Shown here piece by piece: positions 8,314-16,322 of a stretch of 64,000 nt of DNA. The translations under genes and the position numbers were made by a program. A model generated the notes under the pieces. That model had not been told where the DNA came from, ran no database searches, and worked only from the letters and a program-made list of their open reading frames with translations. The stretch's first letter is position 1. Each line of letters begins with the position of its first letter. Source of the stretch: Verrucomicrobiota bacterium (GTDB lineage Bacteria; Verrucomicrobiota; Verrucomicrobiia; Verrucomicrobiales; Verrucomicrobiaceae); NCBI GenBank assembly GCA_025360015.1, contig JANYCZ010000071.1, forward strand, positions 62,001-126,000. Direction: 5' to 3'.

Positions 8314-9876
8314 ATGCGACTCTTCCCGCTTACCACCCTCCTCGCCGCGCTGGCTTTCACCGCCCGCGCTGAACTCAAACTTCCCGCCATCATTGGCGAC
8401 AACATGGTGCTGCAGCAGAAGCAGACCAATCCGCTCTGGGGCTGGGATGCTCCCGGCACCGAGGTCACCGTGAAATTCGGCGATCAAACCAAGACCGCCA
8501 AGGCCGGTGCCGATGGCAAATGGACCGTGAAGCTCGATCCCGTACCTGCCAACGCGACACCCGCGACGATTTCAATCAAAGGCACCACCGCCAAGGAGCT
8601 GAAAAACGTGCTCGTCGGTGAAGTGTGGATCTGCTCCGGCCAGTCAAACATGCAGTGGAATGTCGGCTCAAGCTGGGACGCCGATCTGGAAATCGCCACC
8701 GCGAAGTTCCCAAACATCCGCCTGATCACCGTGCCCAACGTTGGCACTCAGGAGCCGCAGCAGGATTTTAAAGGCGAGTGGAAAGAGTGCTCACCAGCAA
8801 CAGTGGGCAGCTTCAGCGCCGTCGGTTTTTTCTATGGCCGCGTGCTGCACAAAATGCTGGATGTGCCGGTGGGCCTGATCAACAACGCCTGGGGCGGCAG
8901 CGCCTGTGAGGCCTGGGTGAATCGCGCCGAACTCGAAAAAGACCCGCGCTTCAAGCTGCTCATGGACGGCACTAAAAAGAACGAGGCCCTCATCAAGTCC
9001 CCGGAAGCCAAAACCAAGTATGACGCCGATCTCGCCGCGTGGAACAAGCAGGCGGAAGAAGCCAAGAAAGCCGGCAAGCCCTTCACCACCCGTGCTCCCG
9101 GCACACCTGCCGCCTGGCTGAGTGGCAATCAGCGCCCTGCCAACATCTACAACGGCGCGCTGGTCCCCACCATCGGCTACGGCATCAAGGGTGCCATCTG
9201 GTACCAGGGGGAATCCAATGCCGGGCGCGCCTATGAGTACGCCAGCCTCTTCCCCTTCATGATCCAAAACTGGCGCAACGAGTGGAAGCAGGGAGACTTC
9301 CCCTTCTACTGGGTGCAGCTCGCCGACTTCATGGCCGAAAAAACCGACGCCGAACAGTCCACCGCCAGCTCCTGGGCCGAACTGCGCGAGAGCCAGACAA
9401 AAACCGAGAGCGCCATCAAGAACGGCGGCCAGGCCGTCATCATTGATCTCGGTGAGGCCAACGACATCCATCCCAAGAACAAGCGCGACGTGGCCGAGCG
9501 CCTCGCCCGCTGGGCCTTGGTGAAAGACTACGGCATGAAGCTGCCCTATCGCAGCCCCGAGTTCAAATCCGCTGAGTTCGCAGAGGGCAAAGCCACCGTC
9601 ACGCTCGACACCTTCGGCAGCACGCTGCGAACCGTCGATATCAGCGAAGTGAAAGGCTTCGTGGTCTGCGGTGAAGACAAAAAGTGGGCCTGGGCCGAGG
9701 CGAAAATCACCGGCAAGGACAAGCTCGAAGTCAGCGCCAAAGGCGTCGCTAAACCCGTCGCCGTCCGCTACGCGTGGTCCGACAATCCCGTGTGCAACCT
9801 CTACAGCACCGACGGCCTGCCCGTGACCCCCTTCCGCAGCGACACCTTCGAGATGCTCACCAAGCCAAAGCCATAA
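8314..9876 (+). CDS. Secreted sialate O-acetylesterase (SGNH hydrolase family)
   Basis: A 520-residue exported enzyme that would remove O-acetyl groups from sialic acids or acetylated polysaccharides. A signal peptide (MRLFPLTTLLAALAFTARA) is followed by the family start LKLPAIIGDNMVLQQ. The SGNH catalytic blocks are present: GQSNMQW (nucleophile Ser), the GVLPTIGYG-like segment (GALVPTIGYG) followed by IWYQGESNAG, and DIHPKNK (Asp-x-x-His). The length is typical. The ATG at 8314 is chosen over the upstream TTG at 8266 because it begins the signal peptide. A strong terminator follows at 9913. Confidence 0.9.
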   Translation: MRLFPLTTLLAALAFTARAELKLPAIIGDNMVLQQKQTNPLWGWDAPGTEVTVKFGDQTKTAKAGADGKWTVKLDPVPANATPATISIKGTTAKELKNVLVGEVWICSGQSNMQWNVGSSWDADLEIATAKFPNIRLITVPNVGTQEPQQDFKGEWKECSPATVGSFSAVGFFYGRVLHKMLDVPVGLINNAWGGSACEAWVNRAELEKDPRFKLLMDGTKKNEALIKSPEAKTKYDADLAAWNKQAEEAKKAGKPFTTRAPGTPAAWLSGNQRPANIYNGALVPTIGYGIKGAIWYQGESNAGRAYEYASLFPFMIQNWRNEWKQGDFPFYWVQLADFMAEKTDAEQSTASSWAELRESQTKTESAIKNGGQAVIIDLGEANDIHPKNKRDVAERLARWALVKDYGMKLPYRSPEFKSAEFAEGKATVTLDTFGSTLRTVDISEVKGFVVCGEDKKWAWAEAKITGKDKLEVSAKGVAKPVAVRYAWSDNPVCNLYSTDGLPVTPFRSDTFEMLTKPKP

Positions 9877-9912
9877 CAGGCACGCAGGCCGCTGATATCA
9901 CGTGAATCATGG

Positions 9913-9944
9913 AGTCCCCCGGCATCACCGCCGGGGGACTTTTA
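9913..9944 (+). terminator. Rho-independent terminator after the sialate O-acetylesterase gene
   Basis: A perfect 11-bp stem AGTCCCCCGGC (9913-9923) / GCCGGGGGACT (9930-9940) with a 6-nt loop, followed by TTTAT. Only the plus strand has the T-run, so it serves the esterase; its end abuts the 3' end of the convergent terC gene. Confidence 0.85.
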
Positions 9945-10826
9945 TTTCCGCGTCACGGCATTCCAGACGGCCTTGAATGGCCAGGCGATCACGCCAAAGA
10001 TCGCGCCCGCCACGGCAGCAATCAAGCGCGCTGGGATCAAGAGCAGCCGCATCACCGGACGCAGCACGGCTTTGACCGCAGCGTTCTTCTCATAGGCCAG
10101 ATGCAGCAAAATGATGCCGATGATGCCGGCAAATTTGACCGACTTCGCGATGTGGTAGTGCCCGTCCGCCTCGCCGACGATGCTCAAGCCGAACACATCG
10201 ACCACCTGCTTGACGCTGCTGTCCCAATGAAGCTCCACTCCGAGCAGCAGCCCCACGAAGCCCACCAGCAGAAACGCCGTGTGCTCCAGCCACGGCTGCC
10301 GTTCCAGCAGCTTGATGCAGTAGCCCGCCACCAGCCGCAGGGTGATGATGCCCAGCGTCACGCCGATCCACACCAGCACCTTGCTGTCACGCGCAAAGGC
10401 CACGGCGGCCACCACGTTGTCAAAGCTCAGGCTCAGATCGAGAAAGGCGATCATCGCGATCGTATGGGCAAAGCTCTTTGGAATCTTCTTGGCTTTGCCA
10501 TCACCCTCTTCGCCATCATCCTGATCCGCAAAATGCGAGCACATCAGCCACACGAGGTAGAGAGAGCCCAGCAGCATCAGCCAGTGGTTGCCCATGATGA
10601 GGCTGGCCGTGAGCAGAGCCACGATGCGGAAGCCATACGCCCCGGCGTAGCCGATGTTCATCGCCTTCTTGCGCTGCTGTTCATCCAGATGGGAGGCCAT
10701 CGCCGCAATCGCCAGCGCGTTGTCCACGGAGAGCAGGCCTTCAATCAGGATCAAGGCCAGCACCACGGGGATGCCTTCTTTGACCGTGGTCCAGATGTCA
10801 GCGGCGGCGAGAAATTCGAGTATCAT
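9942..10826 (-). CDS. TerC-family integral membrane protein
   Basis: A 294-residue polytopic membrane protein of the TerC/DUF475 family, associated with tellurite resistance and, in several bacteria, manganese export. The defining acidic motifs in the membrane are visible: IEGLLSVDNALAIAAMASHL and, in the second half, IAMIAFLDLSLSFDNVVAAV. Seven to eight hydrophobic segments are apparent, with a charged cytoplasmic loop (FADQDDGEEGDGKAKK). No other tellurite genes are adjacent. Metal transport is the family-level expectation, not something the context proves. Confidence 0.88.
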   Translation of the reverse strand: MILEFLAAADIWTTVKEGIPVVLALILIEGLLSVDNALAIAAMASHLDEQQRKKAMNIGYAGAYGFRIVALLTASLIMGNHWLMLLGSLYLVWLMCSHFADQDDGEEGDGKAKKIPKSFAHTIAMIAFLDLSLSFDNVVAAVAFARDSKVLVWIGVTLGIITLRLVAGYCIKLLERQPWLEHTAFLLVGFVGLLLGVELHWDSSVKQVVDVFGLSIVGEADGHYHIAKSVKFAGIIGIILLHLAYEKNAAVKAVLRPVMRLLLIPARLIAAVAGAIFGVIAWPFKAVWNAVTRK

Positions 10827-10881
10827 CAGCTTGTATGTATGCCGGACGAGTTACGGCTTTCCAGTACCAATTGGCTGTAAA

Positions 10882-10918
10882 GAAAAAACACCCCGTTTCG
10901 GCATGCGAAACGGGGTGT
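10882..10918 (-). terminator. Rho-independent terminator after the TPR gene
   Basis: On the minus strand a perfect 13-bp stem ACACCCCGTTTCG / CGAAACGGGGTGT with a 5-nt loop is followed by TTTTTTCTTT. It lies 27 bp past the stop codon of the TPR gene. Confidence 0.9.
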
Positions 10919-10944
10919 CAGCAGAAGCAACCGAAAGAAAACGG

Positions 10945-12318
10945 TTACGAGTAGGAGGACTCCACGCGCTGAGCCACGTCCTTGTAGCCGTAGTCGGCGT
11001 TGTAGATCTCCTTGAGCGCTTCCAGACTTCCCGGCTTGTCGCCCATTTTTTCCAGCACGTTGGCCAGTTCGTAGAGCACTTCCTTCTTGGTGGCGTCCAT
11101 GATCAGGAGTTCCTTGGAGGCTTCCATGAACGAAGTTTTGGCAAGGTCGTTCATGTTCTTCCGCTCAAAGCAGCGCCCTAGCATGAGGATCGCCTTGATG
11201 CGCATGTTCGGGTTTGACTTCGCCTGCTGCAGCTCAGGGAGCGCCTCGCCATACATGCCGGCGCTGAAGTAAGCCTGGCCCAGTTCGAAGCGCAGGCCTT
11301 TATCCGTCGGATTGCGGTCCACACGGGTCTTCGCCTCGGCAATGACGACTCCGGCACGCTGGCGGCGGATTTCGGCCAGCTGCGCACGTTTGTCATCAAT
11401 GTCAGGCGCATCGGGATCGGTCTCGATTTCGCGTTCGTAGTCCGTGATCTTCTGCTCCTGCACCTTGTCGCGGAGGATTTCCACCTTGCGCTGGAGCGCC
11501 ACGTCACCGGTGTTTAAAGTGAGGGCGTAATCGTAAAACGTCAGCGCCGTTTCGAGATGGCCGAGACGCTCATAGAGATCCGACATGCGTTTGACGATGA
11601 CGATGTTCCCCTGATCGGCGTTGTATTGTTCGATGGTTTCCGCGAGGAACTGCTCCATCTGCTCGTTCGTCATGCCCTGACGGCTGAGCATTTCCAGCTT
11701 CGCTGCCTCCCCAGAGTCCTTCATGGCGTCCTTGAAGTTGGCGGAGCCCCAGCCCTGATTTTTGATCGAGCTTTGCGCGGCGGCGTTCTTTTCCCCCTGC
11801 ATGGCTTCCATGTCACGCGGGTTTGCTACGACGATGAGGCGGTACACTTCGGCGGCCAGCTCCGGCAACTTCTGCGCCATGTAATGCTGCGCAAGCTTGT
11901 GCATGTGCTTGGTGTTCTCAGGATGGCCGGCGCGGATCGTCTCCAGGGCAAACGAGCCCAGTTCCGGGAACTGCATCTTCATCGCGATCTCATAGAGCTG
12001 CTCGTTCGCGTTGAGGTTAAAGGGGTCCTTGCGGAACACATTCTCCTCCATGTCGGCGATGGCCTCGGCCGGCTCTTTTTTGGAGCTGGGCTTGAAGCCG
12101 CCCAGGCCAAAACTGAACTTCTTGCCGCCGATGCCGCCGGTGGCTTCGCCTTCAGCGCTGCGCAGCAGTTTGCGGCCGTCCAGAAATCCGACGTTGGCCG
12201 TCACGATCGGCAGCACCTGGTCGATGACGTACTCCCAGTTTTTCCGCTCGGCGGAAATAAGGGCTTTTTTCCAAAGGGCTTGGTATTTGGGGTCGAGTTC
12301 GGCTTCCTTGACAATCAT
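10945..12318 (-). CDS. Tetratricopeptide-repeat protein
   Basis: A 457-residue soluble protein with repeated TPR helices, seen as periodic blocks such as AEVYRLIVVANPRDMEAM, MSDLYERLGHLETALTFYDY, LGQAYFSAGMYGEALPELQQ, MLGRCFERKNMNDLAKTSFM and LANVLEKMGDKPGSLEALKE. The N-terminus (YQALWKKALISAERKNWEY) is itself TPR-like. It has a Gly/Lys-rich spacer (GIGGKKFSFGLGGFKPSSKK). There is no catalytic motif; TPR arrays usually scaffold protein complexes. The start is the ATG at 12318; the frame stays open upstream but that sequence belongs to the preceding small gene. It follows that gene by 44 bp and is probably co-transcribed with it. Confidence 0.85.
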   Translation of the reverse strand: MIVKEAELDPKYQALWKKALISAERKNWEYVIDQVLPIVTANVGFLDGRKLLRSAEGEATGGIGGKKFSFGLGGFKPSSKKEPAEAIADMEENVFRKDPFNLNANEQLYEIAMKMQFPELGSFALETIRAGHPENTKHMHKLAQHYMAQKLPELAAEVYRLIVVANPRDMEAMQGEKNAAAQSSIKNQGWGSANFKDAMKDSGEAAKLEMLSRQGMTNEQMEQFLAETIEQYNADQGNIVIVKRMSDLYERLGHLETALTFYDYALTLNTGDVALQRKVEILRDKVQEQKITDYEREIETDPDAPDIDDKRAQLAEIRRQRAGVVIAEAKTRVDRNPTDKGLRFELGQAYFSAGMYGEALPELQQAKSNPNMRIKAILMLGRCFERKNMNDLAKTSFMEASKELLIMDATKKEVLYELANVLEKMGDKPGSLEALKEIYNADYGYKDVAQRVESSYS

Positions 12319-12362
12319 AATCTTGGGGGCTTGAAGGGGTTGAGTGAATAGAGGGTGGCAGG

Positions 12363-12524
12363 CTACTTTTTCCCGCCACCAAACCATGCGGCGATGCCGC
12401 GTAGCTCCGCACCACTGCCTTCAGTCAGACCTTTCATGCTGAATCCGTGCTCAAAGAGCACCATCCAGACAAAGGTGGCGACGAGGAAAGCGAGGGTCCA
12501 GAGGACTTTGGAGAGAATGCGCAT
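12363..12524 (-). CDS. Small single-pass membrane protein (53 residues)
   Basis: A short open frame starting ATGCGCATTCTC and ending GGGKK. Residues 4-24 are hydrophobic (LSKVLWTLAFLVATFVWMVL), giving one transmembrane helix, followed by FEHGFSMKGLTEGSGAEL and a Gly/Lys tail. It lies between the P1B-4 ATPase (stop codon upstream on the same strand is not involved; that gene ends at 12605) and the TPR gene, 44 bp from the latter. It is too short for homology calls by eye; coding potential is supported by the clean membrane helix and by codon use like its neighbours. Confidence 0.55.
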   Translation of the reverse strand: MRILSKVLWTLAFLVATFVWMVLFEHGFSMKGLTEGSGAELRGIAAWFGGGKK

Positions 12525-12604
12525 GCCGGATTTTCACCTACTCTATGAAGAAAACGGGGGGATCGTCCAGCACGGAGTTGCGCAGATGAAAAATGGCAGC
12601 CGGT

Positions 12605-14857
12605 TCATTCCTTTTCAAAAAGCAGCCGCAGGCTGTTCAGGCACACCACCACCGTGCTGCCCTCATGGGTCAATACGCCCAACGTGAGAGGCACGAAGCC
12701 GAAAAGTGACGCCACCGCCATCACGATCACACTGCCGAGGGAAATGACCAGGTTTTGCTGAATGATGCGCCGCGCACGCTGGCTGATGAGCCTCGCTGAG
12801 AGCAGTTTTTCGATTTTGTCCTGCATCAGCATCACGTCGCTCTGCTCCAGCGCGGCATCGCTGCCCCGCGCACCCATGGCCACGGAAACGTAGGCTGCCG
12901 CCAGGCTCGGCGCGTCGTTCACGCCATCGCCGATCATCGCCACCTTGTGGCCGGCCAGCGTCAGTTCACGGATGGCAGCCACCTTGTCCTCCGGGTGAAG
13001 TCCCGCGCGCACTTCCGCGATGCCGAGTTTCTCCCCCACCTCGATCGCCGCCGCCCGGCGGTCACCGGTCAGCATGATCGTGCGCACCCCCTCGGCCGCC
13101 AGTTTTTCCAGCACGGCCCGGCTGCCAGCCCGGATCTCATCCTTGAGCAGCACCCGTCCCACGATCTGCTCATGCAGCACCCAGACCTCGCTGAACCCCA
13201 GCGGTGCGTCTGGCACCCCTGCCAGCACCTCACCCAGGGCGCTGTCTTTCACGAGTTCCCGCCGTCCCACATAACTCAGCCCGCCCGCCGTACGTCCGCG
13301 CAGTCCCTGACCGGTGATCGACTGAAACTCGGCAAGTTTTTCCGTCACAATGCCCTGCCCCTGGGCGAATTGCGTGATCGCCCGCGCGATGGGATGATTC
13401 GAATTCGCCTCCAGGCTCGCGGCGATGCGCAGCACATCCTGCTCCCGGCCGGCGGGGAAGCTTTCGATTTTCGTCACCTTCAATTCGCCTTCCGTCAGCG
13501 TCCCCGTCTTGTCCATGGCGATGACATCGACCTCGGCGAGTTTTTCGATCGCAGCCCCGCCACGGAACAGCACGCCCCGCCGCGCGCCCCAGGCGATCGC
13601 CGCCAGAATGGCCGAGGGGATCGACAGCACCAGCGCGCAAGGGCTCATCACCACCAGCAGCGTCATGGCGCGGTAAAACGACGACTTCGATGCAGCAGTG
13701 TTTTCCAGCGGTGGAATACCAAATCCCAGCCACCACACGAAAAACATCAGCGTCACGACGCCGAGCGTGAGAATCGTATACCGCGTGCCAAAGCGGTCTG
13801 TAAACCTCTGGCTCGGCGCGCGCAGATGCTGCGCGGTCTGGATCAGCGTGATGATTTTCGCCAGTGCACTTTGCGTGGCCGGGCGGTCCACCCGCACCTG
13901 CACCAGACCCCATTGGTTCAAGGTGCCGCCGTAGATGGGCGCGCCCGTTTCCTTCGCAATGGGCATCGCCTCGCCGGTGAGCGTCGATTCATCTGCCGCC
14001 GTGGATCCCTCAATGACCGTGCCATCCACGGCGAAGAGCTCATCAGGCTTCACCAAGATCACCTCACCCACCTGCAGCGTCTGCACACCACGATCTACGG
14101 TCGTCCCGTCCGGCTGCAGCACATGCGCAAATTTCGGCGCCGCCTTCGTCAGCGCATTGATCTCCCGGTGTGTGCGGAACATCACAAAATGCTCCAGCGC
14201 GCCTGAGGTTGAAAACAGGAACAGCAGCAGCGCGCCTTCCTCCCACGCGCCAATCGACACCGCCCCGGTGGCCACAGCCAGCATCAGGAAGTGCACGTCC
14301 AGACGCCGCTCCCGCAGGTTTTCCCAGGTGTCCTTCGCGGCGTCCCACCCACCGGAAATCAGCGAGATGGCGAACAAACTTTTTGGCAGCCAGGGTGGTG
14401 CGGAGAAAAAACGCTCGGTGATGTAGCCCGCCAGCAGCGCCACGGCGCAGAGTCCCGCTTGCAGCGCCAGCATGCGCCATTCGTTGTCGCTCTCCTGCTC
14501 CATCTCATCCGGTTCCGGCCAGGCAAAGTCACGCCACTGCCAGAACTTCGGTGCCGTCAGGCAGGAGGGCTTTTCAAGTACAAAGGCGCCGTCCGCCTTT
14601 TGCTGCACATCCAGCATGCCGCTCCTCGGCGGCACCTGGCCGTTTTGCTTCAGCCACCGGGCGTCCACCGCCCGCAGCACCTCGGAGAGCTTGGCCTGCA
14701 GCAGTTCACCATCCACCTGTCCCAGCGTCGCCATCTCGACCCGCTTCGAATCGGGATTCAACCGGATCGATTCAATGGCCGGCTCCTCCAGCAGAAAATC
14801 CGCCAGCGCAGCCATCCAGGTGGAGGAGTCAGGAGAAACTGGCGTGGAATTCGGCAT
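12605..14857 (-). CDS. P1B-4-type heavy-metal translocating ATPase
   Basis: A 750-residue inner-membrane pump. Catalytic Asp449 lies in DKTGTLTEG, with the hinge GDGVNDAPSLAAA, TGEAMPIAKE, and SNHPIARAI (His of the N-domain). The metal-site signature is SPCALV (Cys407) together with HEGSTVVVCLNSLRLL near the C-terminus; SPC plus HEGxT defines the P1B-4 group, whose members export Co, Fe(II), Zn or Ni. The first about 70 residues resemble an HMA fold (FLLEEPAIESIRLNPDSKRV) but carry no CxxC. This gene, the small membrane protein and the TPR gene run in the same direction. Confidence 0.9.
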   Translation of the reverse strand: MPNSTPVSPDSSTWMAALADFLLEEPAIESIRLNPDSKRVEMATLGQVDGELLQAKLSEVLRAVDARWLKQNGQVPPRSGMLDVQQKADGAFVLEKPSCLTAPKFWQWRDFAWPEPDEMEQESDNEWRMLALQAGLCAVALLAGYITERFFSAPPWLPKSLFAISLISGGWDAAKDTWENLRERRLDVHFLMLAVATGAVSIGAWEEGALLLFLFSTSGALEHFVMFRTHREINALTKAAPKFAHVLQPDGTTVDRGVQTLQVGEVILVKPDELFAVDGTVIEGSTAADESTLTGEAMPIAKETGAPIYGGTLNQWGLVQVRVDRPATQSALAKIITLIQTAQHLRAPSQRFTDRFGTRYTILTLGVVTLMFFVWWLGFGIPPLENTAASKSSFYRAMTLLVVMSPCALVLSIPSAILAAIAWGARRGVLFRGGAAIEKLAEVDVIAMDKTGTLTEGELKVTKIESFPAGREQDVLRIAASLEANSNHPIARAITQFAQGQGIVTEKLAEFQSITGQGLRGRTAGGLSYVGRRELVKDSALGEVLAGVPDAPLGFSEVWVLHEQIVGRVLLKDEIRAGSRAVLEKLAAEGVRTIMLTGDRRAAAIEVGEKLGIAEVRAGLHPEDKVAAIRELTLAGHKVAMIGDGVNDAPSLAAAYVSVAMGARGSDAALEQSDVMLMQDKIEKLLSARLISQRARRIIQQNLVISLGSVIVMAVASLFGFVPLTLGVLTHEGSTVVVCLNSLRLLFEKE

Positions 14858-14929
14858 GCGTGTGAAAGTGGATCATTACTGACAAGCAAGCCGCGTGACA
14901 ACCCCATCTTCCTCGTACATCATTTGCAC

Positions 14930-15529
14930 ATGATTCGCAGTCTCATCGCTGGATCGCTGCGTGTGTTTTCCGGTTCCGTCGCCCGCTGGCAGGGCTGTGC
15001 TCCAGAGCTGGTGCAGCGTGTGTATTTCGCCAATCACACCAGCAATCTAGACGGCCCCGTGCTCTGGGCCTCACTACCGCCGCCGGTACGTGCGGTCACC
15101 CGCATGGTCGGTGCCAAAGACTACTGGTCGGTGGGGCGCATGCGGCCCTTCCTCGCCTGCCATGTCTTCAATGCCGTGCTAATCGAGCGAAAAAAGCCCA
15201 CGCCAGAGGCCAATCCGCTGCTCGAAATGGTCCAGGCCATGGGAGACCGCCACTCGCTCATTCTCTTTCCAGAAGGCGGCCGCCAGACCAGTCCCGAGCC
15301 GCAGCCCTTCAAGCCCGGCCTCTACCATCTCGCTAAAAAGCGCCCGGATGTGCAGCTCGTCCCCGTCTGGATGGAAAACCTCAACCGCATCCTCCCCAAA
15401 GGCGAAATCCTGCCTGTGCCCGTGCTCGGCAGCGTCACCTTTGGCGAACCCATCCGGCTGGAAGATGGCGAATCAAAACTGGATTTCCTCGTCCGCTCTC
15501 GTGAGGCCGTGCTCAGGCTGCGGCAGTAA
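14930..15529 (+). CDS. 1-acyl-glycerol-3-phosphate acyltransferase-like protein (PlsC family)
   Basis: A 199-residue acyltransferase. The PlsC catalytic motif H-x4-D is present as NHTSNLD, the second motif as LILFPEGGRQ, and the third as VQLVPVWMENL. It is shorter than typical PlsC, with a single weak N-terminal hydrophobic stretch, and would act at the cytoplasmic membrane face in phospholipid synthesis or lipid recycling. The start ATG at 14930 follows a short gap from the divergent P1B ATPase; longer upstream open sequence is the shadow of that gene. Confidence 0.82.
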   Translation: MIRSLIAGSLRVFSGSVARWQGCAPELVQRVYFANHTSNLDGPVLWASLPPPVRAVTRMVGAKDYWSVGRMRPFLACHVFNAVLIERKKPTPEANPLLEMVQAMGDRHSLILFPEGGRQTSPEPQPFKPGLYHLAKKRPDVQLVPVWMENLNRILPKGEILPVPVLGSVTFGEPIRLEDGESKLDFLVRSREAVLRLRQ

Positions 15530-15546
15530 CAGGAACTCTTATCGGC

Positions 15547-16185
15547 CTACTTCAGCTCCTTGATCCTCACATTCCGATACCACACCGGCAGCGCCTCGTC
15601 CTGAAAGGCGATCTGGCCTACATTCGGACAGCTAGCCAGTTTGATGTCATCAAGAATGGCGTCGATGACCTGCTCCCCATTGAAGACCACCTTCACGCTG
15701 CGGCCTTTGACCGTGATCGTGTAGCGATTCCACTCCCCAGCCGGCTTCACCATGTTCTTTGAAGGGCTGATCCCATGCACGATGCCGCCACAGTCATGGT
15801 GCCCCGGTTTTTCCAGGCCATAGGTGTCCAGGATCTGCACCTCGAATCCGGTGTCCACCGGCTTCTTCATGTCGCCCACGCGCATGAACACGCCGCTGTT
15901 GCCCATGGCGTTGATCTTGAATTCGAGGTCCAGCACAAAGTCGCCATACTGCTTTTCGGTGGCGATGTAGGCATCATAGCGCTGCCAGCCCTTTTCGCCT
16001 TCACGCGGGTGCAGCGTGAGGCTGCCATCGGACTCCACGACCCAGTTTCCCGTCGTTTTCCACCCCGTGAGGTCCTTGCCATTAAAGAGCGGGACGAAAC
16101 CCGCCGCGTCAGCCGCAGGGTGCGGGTCTTCGGCGTGGAGGGACACAGCGAGGCAAAGGAGCGCGAGGCGGGAGGCGAATTTCAT
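15547..16185 (-). CDS. Secreted DUF1080 (3-keto-disaccharide hydrolase-like) protein
   Basis: A 212-residue exported protein. A signal peptide (MKFASRLALLCLAVSLHA) is followed by the DUF1080 opening FVPLFNGKDLTGWKTTGNW, with SGVFMRVGD, GFEVQILDTYG, HDCGGIVHGISP and the terminal VWYRNVRIKEL. It is the second DUF1080 protein in the window and differs clearly from the one at 4713-5363: this copy has the HDCGGI segment typical of the hydrolase-like group. The ATG at 16185 is chosen as the first residue of the signal peptide. It diverges from ahcY. Confidence 0.87.
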   Translation of the reverse strand: MKFASRLALLCLAVSLHAEDPHPAADAAGFVPLFNGKDLTGWKTTGNWVVESDGSLTLHPREGEKGWQRYDAYIATEKQYGDFVLDLEFKINAMGNSGVFMRVGDMKKPVDTGFEVQILDTYGLEKPGHHDCGGIVHGISPSKNMVKPAGEWNRYTITVKGRSVKVVFNGEQVIDAILDDIKLASCPNVGQIAFQDEALPVWYRNVRIKELK

Positions 16186-16229
16186 GGGTGTCAGCTTCAA
16201 ACGGCCGCCAAAGCCAGATAAATCCCCGT

Positions 16230-16281
16230 TTGACATATGGGCAACTATTTGGAACATATCAACGTATCCTTATACGTTGAT
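16230..16281 (+). promoter_or_regulatory. Candidate ahcY promoter with palindromic operator
   Basis: A consensus -35 hexamer TTGACA lies at 16230-16235. About 18 bp downstream is a weak AT-rich -10 region (16253-16259). Overlapping its end is a perfect palindrome, ATCAACGTAT (16258-16267) and ATACGTTGAT (16272-16281) with spacer CCTT, ending 41 bp before the ahcY start. Position and symmetry suit a dimeric repressor, for example an ArsR-type regulator such as SahR that controls S-adenosylhomocysteine recycling elsewhere. It could also fold as a small RNA hairpin, but it has no T-run. Confidence 0.55.
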
Positions 16282-16322
16282 TCGTTCTCTTTCACCCTAA
16301 CCTGAACCCACGCCAAAACCTC

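Noticed and set aside
12947..14206. 419-residue plus-strand open frame
   Set aside because: Antisense to the P1B-4 ATPase; His/Arg-rich shadow composition.
16186..16322. SAM or SAH riboswitch upstream of ahcY
   Set aside because: No recognisable SAH-riboswitch core; the only clear structure is the short palindrome, which fits an operator better.
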